A DNA stretch of 64,000 nt from DATJHM01 sp035493895. Lineage in GTDB: Bacteria; Chloroflexota; Ktedonobacteria; Ktedonobacterales; Ktedonobacteraceae. The stretch lies in NCBI GenBank assembly GCA_035493895.1, contig DATJHM010000231.1, forward strand, positions 34,206 to 98,205, given 5' to 3'. The translations under genes and the position numbers were made by a program. Below, piece by piece: positions 52,215 through 61,939 of this stretch (position 1 is the first letter of the stretch; each line of letters opens with the position of its first letter). The notes beneath the pieces were generated by a model, which was not told the DNA's origin, did not search any database, and was given only the letters and a program-made list of their open reading frames with translations.

Positions 52215-55121
52215 ATGCCGGAAGTTGATTATCGCAGAGAGAAGGATGCGCCACTCCGCCAGGACATTCGCATTTTAGGCAATGCCCTGGGTCAGGCTAT
52301 TCAACGCCACGGTGGTGACGAGGTCTTTCTCACCGTTGAACGCCTGCGCAATGACTGTAAACGTCTGCGCGAGTGTACGACTTACCTACAAACGGCCAGC
52401 GAGGCAGAAGAAAAAACCATACGCGACGAAATCGCACAGCTGACGCAAAATATCTCACGTACGGTGAGTAGCTGTGATCTGGATACCGCGATCGATGTCA
52501 TTCGCGCCTTTACCGTCTATTTTCATCTGGTCAATACCGCAGAACAATATCACCGCATTCGACGCAGACATGCCCATGAGTCCAGTTCTACCAGGACCAT
52601 TCAACGTGGCTCACTGGAAGCTCTGGTACAATTTTTGCAGAAAAATCAGCTCGACAGCGCAACTGTCCAGCATCTGCTCGACCAGCTTGATATTGATCTG
52701 GTCTTCACTGCCCATCCTACAGAGGCAACCAGACGCAGTCTGATCACTAAATCCCGCCATATTGCCGCGCTATTGGCAGAACACGATCAGGCCGATCGCA
52801 TGACGCCGAAAGAGCGCAAAATCTGGCAGCAGGAGTTAGCGGGCACGATTGATCTGCTCTGGAGAACGGACGCTGTGCGCCATGTACGTCTGAAGCCAGT
52901 CGATGAGATCAAAATGGGCATCTACTATCTCGATGAAATTCTCTATGATGCTCTGCCCGATCTCTACGGCGAATTTGAAGAGCTACTTGCGCAGGCCTAC
53001 CCTGATGTCAATGTCCCCTCTTTTCTCCGCCTGGGCTCCTGGATCGGAGGCGATCAGGATGGCAATCCTTTTGTTGGACCCGATACGCTGCTCAGCGCTT
53101 TGCGTCTGCAACGCGGCTATGTCATCGGACATTATCGCGCTACGATCCAGAAACTGGCTGGCGAATTTTCACAATCGCTCCATCATGCCACGATCACGCC
53201 CTCTCTCCAGGAATCGTTGGAGTACGATACCCGCTGTATGCCGGACTATGCGCATGAATTAGGGATTCAGTCCACACTGGAACCGTATCGACGCAAGCTT
53301 TCGTTTACCTGGAAACGTCTGGAAGCGACCCTCGCCGCTGTTACGACGCAGCATACGAACTTTATCAACTCCAATCAGGCACCTCAGACGCTCGAAGAAA
53401 CCATCGCGTATCGCTGCGCGGAGGATCTCCTGCAAGACCTGTGCCTGGTCCGCAGCAGTCTGCTGGCGGACGGAGAACGCGAACTGGCACAGGGAGAACT
53501 GAGCAAGCTGATTCGGCAGGTGGAACTTTTTGGCTTCTACTTCGTGCCCCTGGATGTACGACAGCACAGCGAACGTCACGCGGCGGCTCTGAGCGAATTA
53601 CTCAAAGCAACTGGACTCTGTGCTGATGACTATACGACATACAATGAGGAACAACGCCTCAGCATTCTTGAGAATTTACTCAACGATCCACGTATTCTGA
53701 CGCGTCCGGGTCTGGTCCTGAGTGATGATACCTGTCATATCCTGAACACCTTTCATGCGATCCGGCAGGCGCGCGACGAGTTTGGCAGTGACGCGATTAC
53801 CTGCTATATCATCAGCATGTCCCACAGTGTGAGCGACCTGTTGGAGGTCCTGTTCTTCTGTAAAGAGGCGAGCATACAGGATCTGCCGCTCGTACCACTC
53901 TTTGAAACGATCACTGATCTGGATGGCTGCATTGACATTCTTGCCACGGCCTTCGCGCATCCAGCCTACAAAAAATATTTGCAGCGCTGTCAGCAACGGC
54001 AACAGGTCATGCTTGGCTATTCGGACAGTAGCAAAGATGGAGGCATTCTGACCTCAAGCTGGGAACTCTATAAAGCTCAGCAACGTCTGGCCGAGTTGGG
54101 ACGCAAACACCAGATCAGCATTACGATGTTCCACGGTCGTGGAGGCGCGATCGGACGCGGGGGCGGACCCATCTATGAGGCGATCCTGGGTCAACCGCCC
54201 GGCAGCGTCAATGGGCGCATTCGCATCACCGAACAGGGGGAAATGCTCTCGTTCAAATATGGCCTGCACGAGATCGCCATACGCAATATGGAGCTGGTGG
54301 TCTCAGGTGCGGTCCAGGCAAGCATTCAGGATGAAGCGATCATCGAAAAGCAGGTCCATCCACGCGCCAGCCAGACCTGGATTGATACGATGAACGCGCT
54401 CTCGACGAATGCTCATGAGCGCTATCGCCACCTTATCTACCATGATCCTGATTTTCTGAGCTTCTTCGAGCAGGCTACACCTATTCTCGAACTGGGCTGG
54501 CTCAATATTGGTTCGCGACCAGCACGCCGAACGGTTGGTCGCGCAATCGAAGAGTTGCGCGCCATCCCCTGGGTTTTCTCGTGGATGCAGAGCCGTTATG
54601 TCTTGCCGAGCTGGTACGGCGTGGGAGGCGCGCTCGAAACATTGATCGAGGCCAATCCTGAGCGTCTCGGACAGTTGCAGGAGATGTATCGCAGCTGGCC
54701 TTTCTGGCGCGCCTTTCTCGATAATCTGCAAATGACGCTCTCGAAGGCCGATATGCAGATTGCGCAGAATTATGCACAGCTTGTTGCTGATGAGGCGTTG
54801 CGCGCGCGTATCTCTCAGGAGATCCAGCAGGAATACGAGCGCACACAGCGCATGGTTGTACGCATCGTTGGCGGCACTGCCCTGCTCGATACGTCGCCCG
54901 TGCTTCAAGAATCGATCCGCCGCCGCAATCCCTACGTCGACCCATTGAGCTACTTCCAGGTAGCCCTGCTGCGTCGCTTACGCGCTCTGGGCGGACCGCT
55001 CATGCTCGATGCGGATATGCAAGAGCAGGCCAGCGCGGAAGAGCAGGAACGCGCACGCTTGACGTATGCTGTTCTACTGACGATCAATGGCATTGCAGCG
55101 GGTGTGAGGAATACAGGCTAA
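52215..55121 (+). CDS. ppc: Phosphoenolpyruvate carboxylase
   Basis: Carboxylates PEP to oxaloacetate with bicarbonate, replenishing the TCA cycle. Visible motifs are the catalytic histidine in VFTAHPTEATRRS, the lysine-containing GYSDSSKDGGILTSSW, the mobile loop FHGRGGAIGRGGGP and the FRxxxR-like C-terminal region. ATG 52215 is chosen because AAGGA lies 7 bases upstream, giving 968 residues; in-frame ATGs at 52179 and 52191 are possible, and the frame is open further upstream. Typical length is about 880-970. Single-gene transcript as far as can be seen. Confidence 0.95.
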   Translation: MPEVDYRREKDAPLRQDIRILGNALGQAIQRHGGDEVFLTVERLRNDCKRLRECTTYLQTASEAEEKTIRDEIAQLTQNISRTVSSCDLDTAIDVIRAFTVYFHLVNTAEQYHRIRRRHAHESSSTRTIQRGSLEALVQFLQKNQLDSATVQHLLDQLDIDLVFTAHPTEATRRSLITKSRHIAALLAEHDQADRMTPKERKIWQQELAGTIDLLWRTDAVRHVRLKPVDEIKMGIYYLDEILYDALPDLYGEFEELLAQAYPDVNVPSFLRLGSWIGGDQDGNPFVGPDTLLSALRLQRGYVIGHYRATIQKLAGEFSQSLHHATITPSLQESLEYDTRCMPDYAHELGIQSTLEPYRRKLSFTWKRLEATLAAVTTQHTNFINSNQAPQTLEETIAYRCAEDLLQDLCLVRSSLLADGERELAQGELSKLIRQVELFGFYFVPLDVRQHSERHAAALSELLKATGLCADDYTTYNEEQRLSILENLLNDPRILTRPGLVLSDDTCHILNTFHAIRQARDEFGSDAITCYIISMSHSVSDLLEVLFFCKEASIQDLPLVPLFETITDLDGCIDILATAFAHPAYKKYLQRCQQRQQVMLGYSDSSKDGGILTSSWELYKAQQRLAELGRKHQISITMFHGRGGAIGRGGGPIYEAILGQPPGSVNGRIRITEQGEMLSFKYGLHEIAIRNMELVVSGAVQASIQDEAIIEKQVHPRASQTWIDTMNALSTNAHERYRHLIYHDPDFLSFFEQATPILELGWLNIGSRPARRTVGRAIEELRAIPWVFSWMQSRYVLPSWYGVGGALETLIEANPERLGQLQEMYRSWPFWRAFLDNLQMTLSKADMQIAQNYAQLVADEALRARISQEIQQEYERTQRMVVRIVGGTALLDTSPVLQESIRRRNPYVDPLSYFQVALLRRLRALGGPLMLDADMQEQASAEEQERARLTYAVLLTINGIAAGVRNTG

Positions 55122-55252
55122 TCTGCGATCAGGCAGGGAAGAGGGATGATGCTCAAAAAAGAGCACAGTAGAGCAAAAATATCGTATTATATTCTCAATT
55201 GAGTATCATCCCTTTTTCTGACAAGAAATCAGTAGAGGAGTGGCGCATATCG

Positions 55253-55693
55253 ATGTATTATTTTGACGATTTCAAAATAGGAGACACGTTTGACCTTGGT
55301 ACTATAACGGTAACTGAGGAAGAGATTGTTACCTTTGCCCAACGCTATGATCCCCAACCATTCCACGTCTCCGCAGAACAGGCGCAAGAATCACCCTTTG
55401 GTGGCTTGATTGCCAGCGGCTGGCATACAATAGCGCTCTTTATGAATCTCTTTGTTCGCGTTATATTGAATAACGCCATCAGTCTGGCCTCCCCCGGCGC
55501 TGATGAGATCCGCTGGCTGAAACCTGTACGCCCCGAAGATATCCTGACCGCTCAATTGACGGTGGTAGAGAGCACGCCTTCCAGAAGTCGTCCCGAAATG
55601 GGCATCGTGCGCGTCAAATGGAAGGCGACCAACCAGAACGACGAGATTGTGCTCACGATGCTGAGCACACACTTTCTGGGACGAAAACCATAA
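55253..55693 (+). CDS. MaoC-family dehydratase
   Basis: 146 residues, single hot-dog fold. The hydratase-like motif is in FAQRYDPQPFHVSAEQA with Asp/His of the catalytic pair, and the core GGLIASGWHTIALFM is typical. Likely acts on an acyl-CoA (enoyl-CoA hydratase type 2). ATG 55253 is chosen with GTAGAGGAG upstream; a TTG at 55199 is possible. It follows ppc and is convergent with the glutamine-synthetase-family gene, 20 bases apart. Confidence 0.88.
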   Translation: MYYFDDFKIGDTFDLGTITVTEEEIVTFAQRYDPQPFHVSAEQAQESPFGGLIASGWHTIALFMNLFVRVILNNAISLASPGADEIRWLKPVRPEDILTAQLTVVESTPSRSRPEMGIVRVKWKATNQNDEIVLTMLSTHFLGRKP

Positions 55694-55713
55694 TCATCCC
55701 TGTAGAAGCGCCC

Positions 55714-57078
55714 CTAATACTTATAAAAATGATTGAGGGTCTCTTCCTCGGCAGATTTTTCTTTGAAGAAGTCAGCTTCAGCCCGCTTCACTGCAACATA
55801 CGACTTCGCAAGTAAAGGACCAAGCGCCTTTATCATGACCTGATCGCTCTCCAACTCATTAAGAGCCTCATCCAACGTTGTCGGCAGGCGGTGAATACCC
55901 AGCCGGGCGCGCTCCTCGTCGCTATAGTTGCCGGGATCGATATCCAGGGGGGCTGCGGGCTCGATATGCTTCCTAATACCATCCAGGCCAGCTGCAAGCA
56001 AAGCCCCCATTGCCAGATAGGGATTGCCACTATGGTCAGCGCTTTTCAGCTCGATATTGCTGGAAGTAGCTTCGCGCCCCCTGAAGATCGAGGGCACACG
56101 CACAGCCCCTTCACGATTATCAAAACCCCAGGCACCAAAGGCCGAACTCCAATAGTGAGGCAACAGGCGGCGATACGAATTCGGGCTGCCACACGTTAAT
56201 GCCACCAGCGCACGAATATGGTGCAAGATACCACCTACAAAATACAGCCCAATCTGGCTGAAGCTACCACGCCTGCTGGCATCATAAAACAGATTGCGAC
56301 CAGCATCCTTGCTGCCATCGGTCCCCCACAGGCTCAGATGAATATGTGCGCCACTCCCGGCCTGATCCAGCCAGGGCTTGGGAGCAAATGTCGCATACAT
56401 CCCGAACGTGCGAACCACGCCACGCACCATCTCACGCACCAGACAGACATTATCAGCCGCACGCAATACATCGGTATGGCGAACGGAAAGCTCCTGCTGA
56501 GAGGGGCCAAGCTCGGTATGGAACAACTCAAGCGAAAGCCCTGCGGACTCTAATGCGGTAAGGATCGCGTCGACTACCTCGGACTGCTCATCCAGGCCGA
56601 TGCTGCTATAACACAGGCTGCTATCCGCGGGCACATATTTTCCATCGGCATCTTCACGCGCAAGATAAAACTCATGCTCAACCGCCGCCTCCGCCCGTAT
56701 CCCTTCAGTAGCCAGCTCGGCCACCATGCGTTTGAGGAACGTACGTGGACATGCTTCCCAGGGTGTCCCATCCGTACGGATCATATCACAAAGCATTGTC
56801 GCACTATGAGCTGCATGGGGCAAACGCATAAAGGTATCAGGATCAGGAATCAGACGAAACTCGCCCACCGGTCCCATGCCTTCAACTGAGGCCAGCGTCT
56901 CTACGCCGGTAAAGGCTTGCATCGCAAGCGTTTGGGCAATCCCTTCGTGCATTCTGCTGGTAAGCTTGCTAATATGCGTCGCTTTGCCGCGAATAATGCC
57001 GCCATTATCACAATAGAGGAACCGCACCAGCCGTACATTTGCTGCGTTTGCCTGTTGCACAACTTCTTGAATATCCAA
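55714..57078 (-). CDS. Glutamine synthetase family protein (non-canonical)
   Basis: 454 residues with the GS catalytic fold: EHEFYLAR (metal glutamate), GSGAHIHLSL (metal histidine), NSYRRLLPHY, NREGAVRVPS and the final ELKSADHSGNPYLAMG. The last has Lys where canonical GS has Arg (ExR), and the adenylylation loop is absent. It resembles GlnA3/PuuA-type enzymes that glutamylate amines such as putrescine, so substrate may be a polyamine rather than ammonia. Start is TTG 57078 because AAGGAG is 7 bases upstream; longer frame to 57102 is possible. Near two amine/amino acid permeases. Confidence 0.85.
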   Translation of the reverse strand: MDIQEVVQQANAANVRLVRFLYCDNGGIIRGKATHISKLTSRMHEGIAQTLAMQAFTGVETLASVEGMGPVGEFRLIPDPDTFMRLPHAAHSATMLCDMIRTDGTPWEACPRTFLKRMVAELATEGIRAEAAVEHEFYLAREDADGKYVPADSSLCYSSIGLDEQSEVVDAILTALESAGLSLELFHTELGPSQQELSVRHTDVLRAADNVCLVREMVRGVVRTFGMYATFAPKPWLDQAGSGAHIHLSLWGTDGSKDAGRNLFYDASRRGSFSQIGLYFVGGILHHIRALVALTCGSPNSYRRLLPHYWSSAFGAWGFDNREGAVRVPSIFRGREATSSNIELKSADHSGNPYLAMGALLAAGLDGIRKHIEPAAPLDIDPGNYSDEERARLGIHRLPTTLDEALNELESDQVMIKALGPLLAKSYVAVKRAEADFFKEKSAEEETLNHFYKY

Positions 57079-57280
57079 TTGATCGCTCCTTCTCACGCAC
57101 AATAAGAGCAGCTATCAGCATCAATACGCTAAGTTCACGTGAGCCAGTATAGCAAACCGTTCCCCAAAAAACAATCATGCAACGAGCTCTCAAGCCAGCT
57201 CAGCAACAGGCACTTCCCCCCACTTGTGACCCCAGTAGTAACATTTCTGTCAGCGATGAGTCACAGAAGAATCATTCAAT

Positions 57281-57330
57281 AAACATCAAAACGGAATCGA
57301 CGCCTATCCTACAACAGCATCGATTCCGTT
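57281..57330 (-). terminator. Terminator of the arg operon
   Basis: AACGGAATCGA arms (57290-57300 and 57320-57330) with a 19-base loop; the minus-strand continuation is TTTTGATGTTT. It lies downstream of the last gene of the arg operon. Confidence 0.6.
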
Positions 57331-57350
57331 AGAAGAAACATTACAGGTAG

Positions 57351-57477
57351 GGATCGCGCTTCATGCCGATCCCCGTCCCCCTCCGGCCCTCTCGCCCAAC
57401 CGCACAGGATCGCGCTTCATGCCGATCCCCGTCCCTTCGGTTGATGCATATTTGGCGCAGATAAACCGCGCCTCTAC
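57351..57477. repeat. Intergenic repeat with two direct 29-bp copies
   Basis: The 29-bp sequence beginning GGATCGCGCTTCATGC occurs identically at 57351-57379 and 57407-57435. TTGATGCATATT (57441-57452) then follows, the hallmark of the dispersed repeat family. No gene in it. Confidence 0.65.
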
Positions 57478-58739
57478 TCTTTTACTTTGGTCTCACCCAG
57501 CAGACCACTACCACCGCTCAGCAGGCTCCCTTCGAGGCCAATCGAGGGCAAGAGCTGCGCCTGCGCCTGCGTGGTCAGAGGCAGTCCCCACAATTTGATG
57601 AAGCCCAATGCGGCATTGTGATCGAATTGATCACCGGAATCGTAGGTTGCCAGACCCAGGCTATAGAGAGAGTGCTCCGACTTGCGTCCGACAATAGAGC
57701 AATGCCCGCGCGAAAGCTTGACACGCACGGTCCCGCTGACGAAGCGCTGCGTGCTCTGCACATACATTGCCAGATCCTGATGCAGGGCACTATACCATTG
57801 ACCATTGTAAATCAGGCGCGCATACTCAGGCACGACCAGCTCTTTGAAACGCGCCTGCTCTCGGCTCAACGTCAAACTCTCCAGAGCATTGTGCGCAACG
57901 TGCAGCACCACAGCCGCCGGTGCTTCGTAGATCTCACGGGATTTGATACCAACCAGACGGTTCTCGACATGGTCGATACGACCAATACCGTAGTAACCAG
58001 CCTGCTTGTTGAGCGTCTCGATAAGCGTAACGCCATCAATCTCTTCGCCATTGAGGGCAACCGGGATGCCATGCTCGAAGGTCAGTTCGAGATAGGTCGG
58101 CTCGACTTTCTCAAGGGCATCGGGATTCTGTGTCCAGGCGTAAACCTCTTCGGGCGGCTCGGCCCAGGGATCTTCCAGCACACCGCATTCGATGCTGCGT
58201 CCCCACAGGTTCTGATCCGTCGAGTAAGGGCTGGCATTCGTCGCTGAGATGGGTATGTTATGTTCAGCAGCATACGCAATCTCGTTGTCACGAGTCATGC
58301 TCCACTCGCGTACCGGGGCGATAATCTTGAGATCAGGGGCCAGTGTATTAATCGAAACGTCAAAGCGCACCTGGTCATTGCCCTTGCCCGTGCAGCCATG
58401 AGCGACCGCCACCGCGCCCTCCTGACGTGCCACTTCTACCAGCAGGCGTCCAATCAAAGGACGCGCCAGAGCAGTCGCCAGAGGATATTCGCCCTCGTAA
58501 ATAGCTCCTGCCTGGAGTGCAGGCCAGACAAAATAGCGAACAAAATCACTCCGCCCATCGACGACCAGTGCCTTGACAGCCCCTATCTTCTTCGCACGAG
58601 CCGAGATTGCTTCCATATCGCGTTCATTGCCCACATCAATCGTGAGGGCAATGACATCGAGATCATATTTTTCTTTAATCCAACGGATAGCGACGGAGGT
58701 ATCCAGGCCACCCGAATAAGCAAGAACTGCTGTTGCCAT
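57474..58739 (-). CDS. argG: Argininosuccinate synthase, copy 1
   Basis: Condenses citrulline and aspartate with ATP. 421 residues. The PP-loop is AYSGGLDTSVAIRW, with VAHGCTGKGNDQVRFD, SINTLAPDLK and YEAPAAVVLH typical of the common bacterial ArgG type. Start ATG 58739 has GGAGG upstream within the argH end; only 4 bases separate argH stop and this start, so it is the third gene of the argG-argH-argG operon. Two divergent copies of argG in one operon is unusual. Confidence 0.93.
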   Translation of the reverse strand: MATAVLAYSGGLDTSVAIRWIKEKYDLDVIALTIDVGNERDMEAISARAKKIGAVKALVVDGRSDFVRYFVWPALQAGAIYEGEYPLATALARPLIGRLLVEVARQEGAVAVAHGCTGKGNDQVRFDVSINTLAPDLKIIAPVREWSMTRDNEIAYAAEHNIPISATNASPYSTDQNLWGRSIECGVLEDPWAEPPEEVYAWTQNPDALEKVEPTYLELTFEHGIPVALNGEEIDGVTLIETLNKQAGYYGIGRIDHVENRLVGIKSREIYEAPAAVVLHVAHNALESLTLSREQARFKELVVPEYARLIYNGQWYSALHQDLAMYVQSTQRFVSGTVRVKLSRGHCSIVGRKSEHSLYSLGLATYDSGDQFDHNAALGFIKLWGLPLTTQAQAQLLPSIGLEGSLLSGGSGLLGETKVKE

Positions 58740-58743
58740 CGTA

Positions 58744-60153
58744 CTAACTTTCCTCCAAAATTTTGATCCTGCTGCTCCCGACGAGCTGTTGTATCGCCTG
58801 CGTAAACTGCGCGGCCTGTTGCTGCCAGCTTTTCTGGACAGCAGCCAGACGCTGCTCACTCAACTCGAGACCAGGATTGCCCGGACCTCCCAGATGACTG
58901 CGCGCATGCAGGCGAGCGACGAGTTGCTCCTGTGTCTCCACAGGAAAAGCTTCCTGACGGTCTAATTGCGCCGTAACCTCTTTACCTACGATACGATAGG
59001 CATCGCGGAAAGGCAGGTTATCGCTCTTCGCCAGCTCATAGGCGCGGTCGGCGGCAAAGAGTTCAAATGTACAGGCGGCGGTGGTACGCTCCTGATTGAC
59101 TGTGACGTTGTTGATCACGACGTCACAGACCTCCAGGCTCTCCTGTACCAGATCCAGAGCTTCCATAAAGGGTTTCTTGGTTTCCTGATAGTCCATATTG
59201 AAGCCAGAGGGAAGACCAGTAATGATGCCCAGAATCTGCTGTTGCATCGCCAGCATCGTCTGTGTACGTGCTCTCACCAGTTCCATTACGCCCAGATTGC
59301 GCTTCTGCGGCATAATACTGCTCCCCTCGCAGATTTCGGGCGAAAGGAGGAAGAAGCCATATTCAGCGGTCGAAAAGAGCAATGCATCCTGAGCGAACTT
59401 GCTAAGATCGAGCATGATCTGGCTCAACGCCTGCACGATCGCCGCTTCGATCTTGCCTCGACTATTCTGGGCGTAGATGACGTTGTTCTGGACCTTTGCG
59501 AAGCCCAGCTGATCGGCGACATACTGACGATCGATCGCAATCGGTACACCGTAACCGGCGGCAGAACCAAGCGGCGATTGATCATTCAAGACGTAGGCTG
59601 CCGCAAGCAATTGTTCGTCGTCCAGCAGTGCTTCCGCAAAACTCGCGGCCCACAATCCCATCGACGAAAGCATGCCACGCTGCATATGCGTGTAGCCCGG
59701 CATAGGGACATCAGCGTGGGCCTGGGCAAAGCTCAGCAGAGCAGCACAGAACGTAAAAAGCTTTTTGCTCACAGCATGTAACTGCTCTTTCGCGTAGAGC
59801 CGCGTATCGAGCAGGATCTGATCATTGCGCGAGCGAGCGGTGTGGATCTTCTTCCCCGCATCCCCGGTTGAGGCCGAGAGAAAATTTTCGACGCTTGTAT
59901 GCACATCCTCGTCTGAAAGTTTGATCTCGAACTCGCCACTCGCCTCCAGGTCCAGCACCTTGCGCAACGCGTCTTTGAGAACCTGATGCTCCTGAGCACT
60001 CAAGATCCCAATTTTTTGCAGCATCGCGATATGCGCCAGATTGCCCCAGACGTCGTGGCGAATGAGGCGAGCGTCGAGGACGCTGTTTTGGGCGGCCTCG
60101 AATCGCTCGACTTTCTCGTTCAAACTATAGCCTTTTTGCCACAGTTTGGTCAT
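58744..60153 (-). CDS. argH: Argininosuccinate lyase
   Basis: Splits argininosuccinate to arginine and fumarate. 469 residues. The fumarase/aspartase signature SSIMPQKRN is in GSSIMPQKRNLGVMELV, with THMQRGM and TARSRNDQ elsewhere; catalytic Ser and His are present. ATG 60153 has GAGG 9 bases upstream. Packed between two argG copies with 4-base gaps on both sides, so it is co-transcribed with them under the T-box at 61497-61838. Confidence 0.95.
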   Translation of the reverse strand: MTKLWQKGYSLNEKVERFEAAQNSVLDARLIRHDVWGNLAHIAMLQKIGILSAQEHQVLKDALRKVLDLEASGEFEIKLSDEDVHTSVENFLSASTGDAGKKIHTARSRNDQILLDTRLYAKEQLHAVSKKLFTFCAALLSFAQAHADVPMPGYTHMQRGMLSSMGLWAASFAEALLDDEQLLAAAYVLNDQSPLGSAAGYGVPIAIDRQYVADQLGFAKVQNNVIYAQNSRGKIEAAIVQALSQIMLDLSKFAQDALLFSTAEYGFFLLSPEICEGSSIMPQKRNLGVMELVRARTQTMLAMQQQILGIITGLPSGFNMDYQETKKPFMEALDLVQESLEVCDVVINNVTVNQERTTAACTFELFAADRAYELAKSDNLPFRDAYRIVGKEVTAQLDRQEAFPVETQEQLVARLHARSHLGGPGNPGLELSEQRLAAVQKSWQQQAAQFTQAIQQLVGSSRIKILEES

Positions 60154-60157
60154 TGTG

Positions 60158-61447
60158 TTAAACCTCTTCCTGTGAGATACCTGCCAACTTGTTGCGTCGC
60201 GCAATCAGTTCGTAGGGAATACCGCGCAGATGAGCGGCGGGTGCGCACTCTTTCTGATTGAAACTGGCACTGTTGATCGAGCGAATATCCGGGAAGAACA
60301 GGCCACTCTCAGAGGAGCGTGTGACAATATCAATGTTGCCTTTATACAGCTCAATAGTATATTCACCACTGACTGCTTGCTGTGTGGTCGCAATAAAGGC
60401 ATCGATGGCACTTTTGAGCGGCTGGAACCATTCGCCATGATAGACCATGCGTGACCACTGAGCATCCAGTTGTCGTTTCAACTGTATCTCTTCTTTGGTC
60501 AGGCAATACTGTTCCAGGTCGCGGTGAACTTTTAAGAGAATATGAGCGGCAGGAGCTTCGTAGATCTCGCGAGACTTCAGGCCCATGATCCCATCCTCGA
60601 AGATGTCGATCTTGCCAATACCGTTCGCGCCACCCAGCACGTTCAGCTTTTCGATAATCTGCTCAAGAGGAAGCATCTCGCCATTTAACGCGACGGGAAG
60701 ACCATTCTGCCAGCTCAACGTAATCGTCGTAGGAACTTCGGCGGCTATGGTTGGTGGCTTTAACCAGAGCCAGATAGAGTCGGGGAGTTTGGTATCGAGC
60801 CCAATACCGCCACTGGCGATTGAGCGGCACCACATCGTTTTGTCATCACCACCGGCAATCAGTTCTTCAACCGAAATACCGAAATGCTCCATTAGCAACT
60901 GCTCCTCGCCGCGCGTCAGATCGAAATCGCGCACGGGCACAAAGACCGAAAGGCCGGGAGCAAAGAGACTAAAGACGTTATGCATGCGGTATTGATCGTT
61001 TCCTTTGCCGCTGGATCCCTCCATCAGCGCATCGCAGCCCAGTTCCAGAGCTTTTTTTGCCACAATAGCTGCGATCAATTGACGGGTCATAGAGGTCGAG
61101 ACGGGATAACCGTTATAATCAGAATTTGCCTGGATGGCTTTCGTCAGCCAGTTCTGGGTGAACTCTTTCTTCGCATCAAGAATGATTGGCGTGATGCCGA
61201 GCTGTTCAGCACGCGCGATGCCGATCTGGATCTCCTCTTCTCCCTGGCCCACATCGACGCTGATCGCATACAGCTTTTTTGCGTGATATTTGTGTTCAGC
61301 CAGCTTGACGCAAAGGGTCGAATCGAGACCGCCGGAATAGGCCAGCGCGATCGTTTTACCCTGTGGAACATCGACGGAGGAGACTTTTGCCAGCGCGAGT
61401 TCGAGGGCACTGCTGTTGCTCTGAGTGATCTGATTGTTGGTTACCAT
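60158..61447 (-). CDS. argG: Argininosuccinate synthase, divergent copy 2
   Basis: 429 residues. It has the PP-loop AYSGGLDSTLCVKL and ArgG core segments EGSSGKGNDQYRMHN, STSMTRQLIAAIVAK and REIYEAPAAHILLKVH. It differs from copy 1 throughout, including EGSSG where copy 1 has HGCTG, and is probably a distinct ArgG subtype with perhaps altered kinetics or regulation. First gene of the operon, directly behind the T-box leader. Because both copies keep the ATP loop, both may be functional; they may also form mixed tetramers. Confidence 0.85.
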   Translation of the reverse strand: MVTNNQITQSNSSALELALAKVSSVDVPQGKTIALAYSGGLDSTLCVKLAEHKYHAKKLYAISVDVGQGEEEIQIGIARAEQLGITPIILDAKKEFTQNWLTKAIQANSDYNGYPVSTSMTRQLIAAIVAKKALELGCDALMEGSSGKGNDQYRMHNVFSLFAPGLSVFVPVRDFDLTRGEEQLLMEHFGISVEELIAGGDDKTMWCRSIASGGIGLDTKLPDSIWLWLKPPTIAAEVPTTITLSWQNGLPVALNGEMLPLEQIIEKLNVLGGANGIGKIDIFEDGIMGLKSREIYEAPAAHILLKVHRDLEQYCLTKEEIQLKRQLDAQWSRMVYHGEWFQPLKSAIDAFIATTQQAVSGEYTIELYKGNIDIVTRSSESGLFFPDIRSINSASFNQKECAPAAHLRGIPYELIARRNKLAGISQEEV

Positions 61448-61496
61448 TGTGTGTTACTCCTTCAACGAAATGTTTGTGAAGAAGGAAGAGGGTAAC

Positions 61497-61838
61497 AAAA
61501 AACTCCCGCTCCCTTCCGTGAACATTGAAGGGACGAGAGTGTAGGGACAATTACCCCGAACACACCCGTGGTGCCACCCTAATTGTCTTTACCATCTCAA
61601 ACAGAGACGCAACATCTCTGATGTGCCTCTCCTCTACTGTTACGTAGTTGAGAGTGGAAAGACCACTTTTTCTTCTGGTTTCTGCTGCATGGAAACCATC
61701 CACCTGTCCTACTTGTCTGCTTTGTAGCAGACTTTCTTCGGTCAGCCGCTCACGGATGCGTTCTGAGAGATCTGAACCGTTCCGAACTTCCACTCTTCTT
61801 CGGATCGCTGTTGGCTGTTTCTCTCATACTAATTCCGT
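61497..61838 (-). promoter_or_regulatory. T-box leader specific for tRNA-Arg (CGC codon)
   Basis: Read on the minus strand. The T-box sequence AGGGTGGCACCACGGG lies at about 61564-61584. Stem I begins near 61838 (ACGGA pairing TCCGT); its internal loop shows AGTA on one side and GAA-CGC-A on the other, so the specifier codon at 61758-61760 is CGC (arginine). The terminator stem (CTCTCGTCCCTTC with GGAAGGGAGCGGGAG) ends in TTTTTT at 61497-61502. The variable T-box base C predicts a G discriminator on the tRNA. Confidence 0.9.
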
Positions 61839-61885
61839 TCAACGCGGGTCAGTCTGGATATTCAACTGTACATTGTACGCTATAC

Positions 61886-61914
61886 AGAATAGCAGGTGTG
61901 GCGCGGAATGTCAA
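61886..61914 (-). promoter_or_regulatory. Promoter of the arg operon
   Basis: Consensus TTGACA (61909-61914), 17-base spacer, TATTCT (61886-61891) on the minus strand, upstream of the T-box leader. Confidence 0.85.
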
Positions 61915-61939
61915 TGTAATTAGTATGTATATTATGTAT

